This document shows positions 36,888-44,371 of a DNA stretch of 64,000 bases, one piece after another. The translations under genes were made by a program, and so were the position numbers. Source of the stretch: Deltaproteobacteria bacterium (lineage in GTDB: Bacteria > Myxococcota_A > UBA9042 > PHBI01 > JACKFB01); contig JACKFB010000014.1 of NCBI GenBank assembly GCA_020632695.1, forward strand, positions 1-64,000, read 5' to 3'. The stretch's first letter is position 1. Every line of letters starts with the position of its first letter. Below the pieces are notes generated by a model. The model was not told the DNA's origin and searched no databases. It worked only from the letters and a program-made list of their open reading frames with translations.

Positions 36888-38626
36888 ACGCCGCCCACGC
36901 CGCCGCCGCCGCCCTCGCCGCCTACCTCGTCGGCTACTTCGTCTACAGCCGCTTCCTCGCGAACCGCGTCTTCGGCCTGCGCCCCGACGCCGTCACGCCC
37001 GCCCACGCGCTCGAGGACGGCGTCGACTTCGTCCCCACCCGCCGCGGCGTCCTCTTCGGCCACCACTACGCCTCCATCGCCGGGCTCTCCCCCGTGTTGG
37101 GGCCGGCCGTCGCCGTCATCTGGGGGTGGCTCCCGGCGCTCACCTGGGTGGTGCTCGGCGCGCTGCTCATCGGCTGCGTCCACGACTTCGGCGCGCTGGT
37201 CCTGAGCGTCCGCGCCCGCGGCGTCAGCATCGGCAAGGTCGCCGAGGGCATCATCGGCAAGCGCGCCAAGACGCTGTTCCACCTCATCATCTTCTTCCTG
37301 GTCGCCCTGGGCATGGGCGTCTTCGTGTACGTCATCGCCTTCCTCTTCCGCCCGGCCACCGGCGCCGAGGACCCGGCGATCCACTTCCCCCAGGCCGTGC
37401 TCCCGTCGGCGGGGCTGATGCTCATCGCCGCGGCCGTCGGCTGGCTCGGCTACCGGCGCGGGCTGTCGTGGCGCATCCTCACGCCGCTCGGCTTCGGCCT
37501 GCTCCTGGCGCTGGTGTGGCTCGGCGTCGACCAGGACCTGCTCGCCACCCTCGGCACCGCCGACCCGGCCCGGGCCCCCGGCCAGCTCGGCTGGAGCCTC
37601 ATCCTCCTGGCCTACGCCTTCGCCGCCGCCGTGCTGCCGGTGTGGAGCCTCCTCCAGCCGCGCGACTTCCTGAACAGCCTCCTGCTCTACGTCGGCCTCG
37701 GCGGGCTGTTCGCCGGCATCTTCGTCCTCCAGCCCGCCTTCGTCGCCCCGGCCCTGCGCCCCCACCCCGAGGGCGCCCCCAGCCTCTTCCCCTTCGTGTT
37801 CATCGTCATCGCCTGCGGCGCCGCGTCCGGCTTCCACAGCCTGGTCTCCAGCGGCACCACGGCCAAGCAGCTCGACCGCGAGACCGACGCCCGGCTCATC
37901 GGGTACGGAGGCATGATCGGCGAGTCCCTCCTCGGCCTCATCGCGGTGCTCGCCACCACCGCCGGCCTGCTCAGCGCCGACGAGTGGTCGACCCAGTACG
38001 CCACCTGGGACAGCGTCAAGGGGCTCGGCGCCCAGGTCGGCGCCTTCATCCACGGCTCCTCGACCTTCCTCGCGGCGCTGGGCATCGAACGCTACGCGGC
38101 CGCCTCCTTCATCAGCCTCATCGTCGTCAGCTACGCCCTCACCTCGCTCGACTCGGCCACCCGCCTGCTCCGCTACAACCTGGAGGAGATGGGCGAGACC
38201 ATGGGCATCGGCCTGCTGCGCAACCGCTACGTCTCGGCGGCGCTCGCCGTGGGCGCCATCGCCGTGTTCGCCTTCCTGCGCCTGGACGGCAAGCCCGCCG
38301 GCCTGGCGCTCTGGGCGCTCTTCGGCACCACCAACCAGCTCCTCGCCGGCCTGGCCTTGCTGGCCATCACCCTCTACCTCCTGCGCCGCGGCCGCCTCTG
38401 GGTGGTGACCGCCATCCCCATGGTGCTGCTCCTGAGCGTCACCCTGTGGGCGATGGCCGTGAACATCGTCCAGTTCTACCAGGACCAGGCCTGGCTCCTC
38501 CTCGCCGTCGGAAGCCTCCTCCTGGTGCTAGGCGTCTGGCTGGTCATCGAAGCCGCCCTCTCCGTCCTCCGCTTCCGCCGCTCCGGAGCCCGCATCGAAG
38601 GCCTCGACATAGCGCTACCCGGCTGA
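36884..38626 (+). CDS. cstA: Carbon starvation protein CstA family transporter
   Basis: Inner-membrane transporter, 580 residues, with about sixteen hydrophobic segments. CstA proteins take up peptides or pyruvate during carbon starvation. Diagnostic stretches: PTRRGVLFGHHYASIAGLSP, LGALLIGCVHDFGALVLSVR, ACGAASGFHSLVSSGTTAKQ, and SYALTSLDSATRLLRYNLEE. The GTG start (36884) overlaps the tatC stop by GTGA, so tatA/B, tatC and cstA are coupled in one operon. Followed within a few bases by a hexanucleotide tract and hairpin copy D, which also lies at the 3' end of the convergent mutase gene. Confidence 0.94.
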   Translation: MNAAHAAAAALAAYLVGYFVYSRFLANRVFGLRPDAVTPAHALEDGVDFVPTRRGVLFGHHYASIAGLSPVLGPAVAVIWGWLPALTWVVLGALLIGCVHDFGALVLSVRARGVSIGKVAEGIIGKRAKTLFHLIIFFLVALGMGVFVYVIAFLFRPATGAEDPAIHFPQAVLPSAGLMLIAAAVGWLGYRRGLSWRILTPLGFGLLLALVWLGVDQDLLATLGTADPARAPGQLGWSLILLAYAFAAAVLPVWSLLQPRDFLNSLLLYVGLGGLFAGIFVLQPAFVAPALRPHPEGAPSLFPFVFIVIACGAASGFHSLVSSGTTAKQLDRETDARLIGYGGMIGESLLGLIAVLATTAGLLSADEWSTQYATWDSVKGLGAQVGAFIHGSSTFLAALGIERYAAASFISLIVVSYALTSLDSATRLLRYNLEEMGETMGIGLLRNRYVSAALAVGAIAVFAFLRLDGKPAGLALWALFGTTNQLLAGLALLAITLYLLRRGRLWVVTAIPMVLLLSVTLWAMAVNIVQFYQDQAWLLLAVGSLLLVLGVWLVIEAALSVLRFRRSGARIEGLDIALPG

Positions 38627-38631
38627 AAGGA

Positions 38632-38860
38632 ACCGAGCCCGGAACCGAGACCGAGACCGAGACCGACCCCGAAACCGAGACCGAGTCCGAGCCCGAGCCC
38701 GAGCCCGAGCCCGAGACCGACACCGACACCGACACCGACACCGAGCCCGAGCCCGAATCGGAGACCGCCACCGAGCCCGCGCCCGAGCCCGCCACAGAAA
38801 CCGAGCCGACCGAGCCGACCGAGCCCACCGCCCCCGACCCCGCCCGAGCCCCCACGCCGA
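38632..38860 (+). repeat. Hexanucleotide tract attached to copy D
   Basis: About 230 bp of GAGACC, GAGCCC, GACACC and GAGTCC units beginning right after the cstA stop, then a short GC-rich spacer leading to hairpin copy D. It is open in a Glu-Thr/Glu-Pro frame but has no start of its own. Tract, spacer and hairpin match those of copy C in the opposite orientation, which argues that the three parts belong to one composite unit. Confidence 0.85.
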
Positions 38861-38880
38861 GCCCTGAAGGCGCCCGTTCC

Positions 38881-39021
38881 GAGGCGCCGGCAGCGGCTGC
38901 TGCGGGCGTCGTGGGCAAGGAGCGAGCGAGGGCGCACCGAGTCGGGCTTCAGCCCGTCGCAGGCCTGACCCGAGCGAGCGACGCCGGCCACGGCGCCCGC
39001 AGCAGTCGCTGACGGTGCCTC
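38881..39021 (+). repeat. Structured hairpin element, copy D
   Basis: A clear member of the family, 141 nt. Outer ends GAGGCGCCGGCAG (38881-38893) and CTGACGGTGCCTC (39009-39021) pair, then GCTGCTGCGGGCG with CGCCCGCAGCAG, then the core with GTCGGGCTTCAGCCCGTCGC. Most arm mismatches are G-T in this strand, which would be wobble pairs in an RNA copied in this orientation. It ends 3 nt before the stop codon of the convergent mutase gene. Confidence 0.87.
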
Positions 39022-39024
39022 GAT

Positions 39025-40686
39025 CTATATCACCAGGGTTTCTCGATATACCCCAAAGACTCGCCGCATCGTGCCGGCGATCTCGCCCAGGGTGCAGCGG
39101 GCTCGGACGGCCGTGACGATGAGCGGCATCAGGTTGGCGTCGGTCCTGGCCGCCGCCTCGAGCGCCGTCAGGGCGCCCTCGGCCGCTGCCTTGTCGCGTT
39201 TCGCGCGCAGCGCCTTCACGCGGGCGCGCTGCTGCCGCTCGCCCTCGGGGTCGATGCGCTGGATCTCGGGCCGGACGCCCTCGCCGCCGGCGTGCACGTT
39301 GACGCCGACCACCTCGATGGCGCCCGAGTCGATGCCCTGCTGGTAGCGGTAGGCCGTGTCGAGGATCTGCTTCTGGATCCAGCCGGCCTCGATGGCCCGC
39401 ACGACGCCGCCCATGGCGTCCACCCGCTCGATGAGCTCGCGCGCCGAGCGCTCGATGTGGTCGGTCAGGGCCTCGATGGCGTAGCTGCCGGCGAGCGGAT
39501 CGATGAAGTCGGCCACGCCCGACTCGCTGGCGATGACCTGCTGCGTGCGGAGCGCTATCTGCGCGGCGTGCTCGCTGGGCAGCCCCAGGGCCTCGTCCAG
39601 GCTGTTGGTGTGCAACGACTGGGTGCCCCCCAGCACCGCCGCCAGCGCCTGGATGGTCACCCGCGCCACGTTGTTGTCGGGCTGCTGGGCCGTCAGGGCC
39701 GAGCCCGCCGTCTGCGTGTGGAAGCGCAGGCGCCGGTTCTCGTCGGTGCAGGCCGGGTGACGCTCGCCCAGCAGCCGCGCCCACAGGCGCCTGGCCGCGC
39801 GGAACTTGGCGATCTCCTCGAGGAAGCCGTTGTGCACGTTGAAGAAGAAGGCCAGGCGGCCGGCGAAGTCGTTGATGTCCAGGCCCGCGTCGATGGCCGC
39901 CTGCACGTAGGTCAGCCCGTTGGCCAGGGTGAAGGCCACCTCCTGGACCGCGTCGCAGCCCGCCTCGCGGATGTGGTAGCCGCTGATGGAGATCGTGTTC
40001 CACCGGGGCAGCGCGTCCTTGCAGTAGGCGAACACGTCGGTGATGAGCCGCAGGCTGGGCCCGGCCGGGTAGATGTAGGTGCCGCGGGCGATGTACTCCT
40101 TGAGCACGTCGTTCTGGATGGTGCCGCGCAGCTTCGCGCCCGACACGCCCTGCTCCTCGGCGCAGACCTGGTAGAGCGCCAGCAGGATGGGCGCCGTGGC
40201 GTTGATGGTCATCGAGGTGGACACGCGGTCCAGCGGGATGCCGTCGAAGAGGACGTGCATGTCCTCGATCGAGTCGATGGCCACCCCGACCTTGCCGACC
40301 TCCCCGGCCGACAGGGGGTCGGTGGAGTCGAGGCCCATCTGGGTGGGCAGGTCGAAGGCGACGCTCAGCCCCTTGCCGCCCGCCGCCAGCAGCATGCGGT
40401 AGCGCTCGTTGGACTCGGCGGCCGTCCCGAACCCGGCGTACTGGCGCATCGTCCACAGCCGGCCGCGGTACATGGTGGGCTGCACCCCGCGCGCGAAGGG
40501 CGGCTCGCCCGGAAAGCCCAGGTCGCCCTCGAGGCGCGCGCTCTGCTCACCGGCGTCGCCGGGCAGGTAGAGCGGCTTGATCTCCGTGCCGTCGGACAGC
40601 ACGAAGCGCTCCTTGCGCAGCCCGCTGCTGGCCGCCTGCGCCTCGTACTGCTCCTCGAGCCACGCCTCTTCACGCCTGTCCGGCAT
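39025..40686 (-). CDS. Methylmalonyl-CoA mutase-type acyl-CoA mutase, catalytic (large) subunit
   Basis: Cytoplasmic B12-dependent mutase catalytic barrel, 553 residues, converting for example methylmalonyl-CoA to succinyl-CoA. Signature blocks: RQYAGFGTAAESNERYRMLL, GGKGLSVAFDLPTQMGLDST, GTIQNDVLKEYIARGTYIYP, FHTQTAGSALTAQQPDNNVA. It ends without the C-terminal B12-binding domain, so it belongs to the split type whose small cobalamin-binding subunit is a separate gene, not in this window. Start at 40686 (GGAGATCGGTG upstream), overlapping the biotin carrier gene end by 17 nt. The operon order biotin carboxylase, biotin carrier, mutase suggests propionyl-CoA or related acyl-CoA breakdown. Copy D lies at its 3' end. 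Confidence 0.93.
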   Translation of the reverse strand: MPDRREEAWLEEQYEAQAASSGLRKERFVLSDGTEIKPLYLPGDAGEQSARLEGDLGFPGEPPFARGVQPTMYRGRLWTMRQYAGFGTAAESNERYRMLLAAGGKGLSVAFDLPTQMGLDSTDPLSAGEVGKVGVAIDSIEDMHVLFDGIPLDRVSTSMTINATAPILLALYQVCAEEQGVSGAKLRGTIQNDVLKEYIARGTYIYPAGPSLRLITDVFAYCKDALPRWNTISISGYHIREAGCDAVQEVAFTLANGLTYVQAAIDAGLDINDFAGRLAFFFNVHNGFLEEIAKFRAARRLWARLLGERHPACTDENRRLRFHTQTAGSALTAQQPDNNVARVTIQALAAVLGGTQSLHTNSLDEALGLPSEHAAQIALRTQQVIASESGVADFIDPLAGSYAIEALTDHIERSARELIERVDAMGGVVRAIEAGWIQKQILDTAYRYQQGIDSGAIEVVGVNVHAGGEGVRPEIQRIDPEGERQQRARVKALRAKRDKAAAEGALTALEAAARTDANLMPLIVTAVRARCTLGEIAGTMRRVFGVYRETLVI

Positions 40687-41206
40687 CACCGATCTCCATG
40701 AGCACCGCGTCGGCCTCCACCGAGCCACCGGCGGTGACGTGCACCGCGGTCACCACGCCCGCGCGGCCCGCCTTCACCTCGTTCTCCATCTTCATGGCCT
40801 CGATGATCAGCACGGGCTGGCCCGGCTCGACCACGGTGCCCAGGGGCGCCAGGATCTTCACCACCAGCCCGGGCATCGACACCGTCACCCGCCCGTCGTC
40901 GTGCTCGTCGGCCCCCGCGCCCAGCCAGGCGTCGCGCTCGGACACCGCCACCACGTCGACCCGGTGCTCGCCGATGACCGCCGTCACCGCCCCGTGGCTG
41001 GCGGGCACCATCCGCACCGGGAGGCCGCGCCCGTCCTCCAGCAGCAGGTGCGCCGCCCCCGCCTCGCCCGTGGCCCGTTGGAAACGCAGCTCCCGCGCCG
41101 GCTGCCCCTCCTGCTCGATGCGCGCCCGCACGCTCCCGGCGTCGGCCTCCAGGATCTCCACCAGGGCCTCGACCCCGTCGATCCACGTCACGTAACGTCC
41201 CGACAT
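40670..41206 (-). CDS. Biotin carboxyl carrier protein of an acyl-CoA carboxylase
   Basis: Biotinylated swing-arm protein, 178 residues. The C-terminal biotinyl domain has SMPGLVVKILAPLGTVVEPG and the biotin-attachment motif EAMKMENEV (Lys139). The N-terminal half is a small beta-rich region (GRYVTWIDGVEALVEILEAD), as in separately encoded carriers of propionyl- or acetyl-CoA carboxylases. Its ATG shares one base with the stop of the biotin carboxylase gene, and its end overlaps the mutase start, so the three genes are tightly coupled. The carboxyltransferase subunit is not in this operon. Confidence 0.92.
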   Translation of the reverse strand: MSGRYVTWIDGVEALVEILEADAGSVRARIEQEGQPARELRFQRATGEAGAAHLLLEDGRGLPVRMVPASHGAVTAVIGEHRVDVVAVSERDAWLGAGADEHDDGRVTVSMPGLVVKILAPLGTVVEPGQPVLIIEAMKMENEVKAGRAGVVTAVHVTAGGSVEADAVLMEIGDAGQA

Positions 41207-42741
41207 CAGAGCCCCCCGCCGAGCTGGCGCCGCAACCCGTCGAGCGCCCACGGCGTCCACTGTCCCCCGCCGGCGACGCCCCCCTCGACCTGTCTGGGCG
41301 CCCGCGCGTCCACAGCCAGCGCCGCCAGCACCCGCGCCAGGTCCTCGGTCGCCTCGTCGGCCACCGGCGGCGTCACCCGCGGCAGCTCGGCGAGCAGCCC
41401 CGTCGTGTAGCGACCCGCGCGAAAGGGCGCGCTCTCGAGCACGTGGTGCAGCAGCGGCAGGTTGGTGTGGATGCCCTCGATGGCGTACTCCCGCAGCGCC
41501 GCCAGCCCGCGCGCGATCGCCGCGTCGCGCGTCCCGGCCGACACGATGAGCTTGGCCACCATCGGATCGTAGAGGCTGGACACCTCCGAGCCGTCCTCGA
41601 CCCCGTCGTCCACGCGCACGCCGGGCCCGCGCGGCGGCCGGTACGCCGTCAGCACGCCGGGCGAGGGCATGTCGTTCTGGTAGGGGTCCTCGGCGTACAC
41701 CCGCAGCTCGATGGCGTGGCGCCTGGCCACCAGCGAGGCCTGGTCGAAGGGCAGCGGCAGCCCCGCCGCGACCTGGAGCTGGGCGTCGACCAGGTCCACG
41801 CCGAAGGCCTCCTCGGTCGCGCAGTGCTCGACCTGCAGCCGCGTGTTCATCTCCAGGAAGTAGAAGGACTCCGACTGGTCCACCAGGCACTCCACGGTGC
41901 CGGCGCCCTCGTAGCCGACCGCCCGCGCCGCCTGGACCGCCATCTCGCCCATCTGGCGCCGGGTCTCCTCCGACAGGTTCGGCGCCGGCGACTCCTCGAT
42001 GACCTTCTGGTGGCGGCGCTGCACCGAGCACTCCCGGTCCCCGACCCACACCACGTTCCCGTGGCGGTCGGCCAGGAGCTGCACCTCGATGTGCCGCGGA
42101 CCGACGATGGCCTTCTCCACGTAGACCGCGTCGTCGCCGAAGGACGAGCGGGCCTCGCGCCGGGCGCCCTCGAAGGCGCTGGCGAGCTGCTGGGGGTCGG
42201 CGACGATGCGCATGCCCTTGCCGCCGCCGCCCGCCGCCGCCTTCAACATGATGGGGTACCCCACCTCGGCGGCCACCCGGGTGAGCTCCGCCAGGTCCGC
42301 CAGGGGCTGGGCGGTGCCCGGGACCACCGGCACGCCTGCGGCGATCATCGTCTGGCGGGCCAGGGTCTTCTCGCCCATCAGCTCCATCGCCTTGGCCGGC
42401 GGGCCGATGAACACCACGCCGGCCTCCTCGCACTGGCGCCGGAAGCCGGCGTTCTCACTGAGGAACCCGTACCCCGGGTGGATGGCCTGGGCGCCGCTGC
42501 GCCGCGCCACGTCGAGGATCCTGTCGCCCCGGAGATAGCTCTCGCGCGAGGGCGGCGGCCCGATGCACCACGCCTCGTCGGCCATGCGCACGTGCAGCGC
42601 GCGCCGGTCGGCCTCGGAGAACACCGCCACCGTGCGGATGCCCCGCGCCCGGCACGCCCGGATCACCCGACAGGCGATCTCCCCGCGGTTGGCGACGAGC
42701 ACCTTGTCGAAGAGCGGGTTCCCGTCCTGCGTCAACGCCAC
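41206..42741 (-). CDS. Biotin carboxylase subunit of acetyl/propionyl-CoA carboxylase
   Basis: ATP-dependent biotin carboxylase, 511 residues. Visible are the N-terminal KVLVANRGEIACRVIRACR, the YGFLSEN motif, the ATP-grasp glycine loop KAAAGGGGKGMR, the ECSVQRRHQKVIEE block and the active-site block FLEMNTRLQVEH. The residues just after that last motif are Cys-Ala where the family normally has Pro-Val (EHPVTE becomes EHCATE), a rare change next to the bicarbonate site. Start taken as GTG 42741, with GGGAGGTGA just upstream; an ATG at 42804 would add 21 residues without a ribosome site. First gene of the three-gene operon; the divergent gene is thiI-like. Confidence 0.93.
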   Translation of the reverse strand: MALTQDGNPLFDKVLVANRGEIACRVIRACRARGIRTVAVFSEADRRALHVRMADEAWCIGPPPSRESYLRGDRILDVARRSGAQAIHPGYGFLSENAGFRRQCEEAGVVFIGPPAKAMELMGEKTLARQTMIAAGVPVVPGTAQPLADLAELTRVAAEVGYPIMLKAAAGGGGKGMRIVADPQQLASAFEGARREARSSFGDDAVYVEKAIVGPRHIEVQLLADRHGNVVWVGDRECSVQRRHQKVIEESPAPNLSEETRRQMGEMAVQAARAVGYEGAGTVECLVDQSESFYFLEMNTRLQVEHCATEEAFGVDLVDAQLQVAAGLPLPFDQASLVARRHAIELRVYAEDPYQNDMPSPGVLTAYRPPRGPGVRVDDGVEDGSEVSSLYDPMVAKLIVSAGTRDAAIARGLAALREYAIEGIHTNLPLLHHVLESAPFRAGRYTTGLLAELPRVTPPVADEATEDLARVLAALAVDARAPRQVEGGVAGGGQWTPWALDGLRRQLGGGL

Positions 42742-42950
42742 ACCCTCACCTCCCGACGGGTACGCCCGCGGGTCTAACTCGCGAGCGGCGCGCCGCGCAA
42801 GCACCGCCGCCCCCGCGGCGCCTCGCCTGGACCCTGGCGCCCCCCAACGCGCTCCGGGCTGTGCATCGGCGCGGGCGCGGTGCTACGGTCCGCGCCCCGG
42901 CCCTCCCCGACGGTGCCCCCGTGACCCAGCCAAGCGCCCCACGAGAGCCC

Positions 42951-44363
42951 ATGCCCGATCCCAGCGCACCCGCCGGGCGCCCGCCCGCGGCGACCCGCGA
43001 CGCCCTGACGCGCACCGAGCACCTGCTGGTACACCTCGCCGGCGAGCTCTACACCAAGAGCGCCCGTACCCGCCGACGCTTTCGCGGGCTGCTGATCGCC
43101 AACCTGCGCGCGGCGCTGGCCGCCCGCGGGGTGGCGGCGACCGTGCTCAGCGATGGCACGCGGATGCACGTGCTCAGCGACGAGCTCGACGCCGCGGCGG
43201 CCGTGGCCGCCGACGTGTTCGGCGTGCACCGGGTCGAGCGGGTGGTCCCGCTGCCCTACGACAGCCTCGACGCGCTGGCGACCGCCGTCGCCGAACGCGC
43301 GCGCCCCCGCGTGGCCGGCCGCACCTTCGCCGTCCGCGTCCACCGGCGCGGCACCCAGGCCTGGACCTCCATCGACGCCAACCGCGCCATCGGCAGCCAG
43401 CTCATCGCCGCCAGCCGGGGCGTGGACCTTCGCCAGCCGGAGGTCGAGGTGCGCGTCGACGTGCCCGACGAGGTCGCCTATCTGGTGGACGAGGCCCGCC
43501 CGGGGGCCGTGGGCCTGCCCATCGGCGCTCAGGAGCGCAGCCTCGTGTTGCTCTCGGGCGGCTACGACTCGGCCGTCGCCGCCTGGCAGCTCCTGCGCCG
43601 CGGCAGCCCGGTCGAGTTCGTCCACTTCCGCCTGGAGTGCTCCGCCAGCGAGCACGCCGCGCTGGTCGCCCAGACCCTGACCGAGCGCTGGGGCGCCGGC
43701 TACGACCCGCTCCTGTGGATGGTGGACTTCCAGCCGGTCAAGGAGGCGCTGCTCGCCAAGGTCAGCTCGCGCAATCGCCAGGTGGTGCTCAAGCAGCTCA
43801 TGGTGGCGGCCGCCGACGCGCTCGCCGACCGCCTGGGCATCCACGCGCTGGTCACCGGGGACGCCGTCGGCCAGGTCTCGAGCCAGACGGTGAGCCACCT
43901 CGCCGCCATCGACGCCTGCGCTCACCGGGCGGTGCTGCGTCCGCTCTGCGGCGCCCTGAAGGACGAGATCATCACCCGCGCCCGCGCCATCGGCACCGCC
44001 GATATCTCGGCCCGCGCCCAGGAGGTGTGCGACCTGTCGAGCGGGCCGGTCTCGGTGTCGGCGCGCTGGACCCAGCTCGAGCGCGCCCACCGCGAGCTGC
44101 CCGCCTCCCTGGTCGCCGATGCCCTCGCCGGCGCCCAGGTCGCGAGCCTGGCCGACTGGTTCCCGGGCGCCGACATGGTCCCCGTCGTCGAGGAGCCGCC
44201 CCCCGGCATCCCGCTGGCGATGGCCAGCGGCCCCCTCCCCGACGAGGGCCCCGTCGCGCTCCACGGCGCCCGCGCCGCGTCGACCGCCTGCCGCCTCGCT
44301 CGCGAGGGCCGCCGCGTCTGGGTGGTCCTGCGCCCGGGCGGCCCCCCCGAACCCCGCCCCTGA
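42951..44363 (+). CDS. thiI: ThiI-type tRNA 4-thiouridine sulfurtransferase with altered rhodanese tail
   Basis: Cytoplasmic enzyme that adenylates and thiolates tRNA U8 and supplies sulfur for thiamine. It has the N-terminal ferredoxin-like/THUMP part (GELYTKSARTRRRFRGLLIA, ANRAIGSQLIAASRGVDL), a PP-loop LLSGGYDSAVAAW (Ser202-Ser207; the usual SGGFDS with Tyr), and GDAVGQVSSQTVSHL. Cys360 in AQEVCDLSSGP aligns with the E. coli disulfide Cys344. The last 40 residues (VALHGARAASTACRLAREGR) look like the end of a rhodanese domain, but the loop that should hold the persulfide Cys has His438. About 470 residues from ATG 42951; GTG 42921 is another possible start. Eight nucleotides separate it from the DsbA-like gene. 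Confidence 0.87.
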   Translation: MPDPSAPAGRPPAATRDALTRTEHLLVHLAGELYTKSARTRRRFRGLLIANLRAALAARGVAATVLSDGTRMHVLSDELDAAAAVAADVFGVHRVERVVPLPYDSLDALATAVAERARPRVAGRTFAVRVHRRGTQAWTSIDANRAIGSQLIAASRGVDLRQPEVEVRVDVPDEVAYLVDEARPGAVGLPIGAQERSLVLLSGGYDSAVAAWQLLRRGSPVEFVHFRLECSASEHAALVAQTLTERWGAGYDPLLWMVDFQPVKEALLAKVSSRNRQVVLKQLMVAAADALADRLGIHALVTGDAVGQVSSQTVSHLAAIDACAHRAVLRPLCGALKDEIITRARAIGTADISARAQEVCDLSSGPVSVSARWTQLERAHRELPASLVADALAGAQVASLADWFPGADMVPVVEEPPPGIPLAMASGPLPDEGPVALHGARAASTACRLAREGRRVWVVLRPGGPPEPRP

Positions 44364-44371
44364 GGCCACCG

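Noticed and set aside
42563..44371. Upstream extension of the triple-DsbA lipoprotein frame
   Set aside because: It runs through thiI in another frame; the lipoprotein signal at 44372 gives the natural start.
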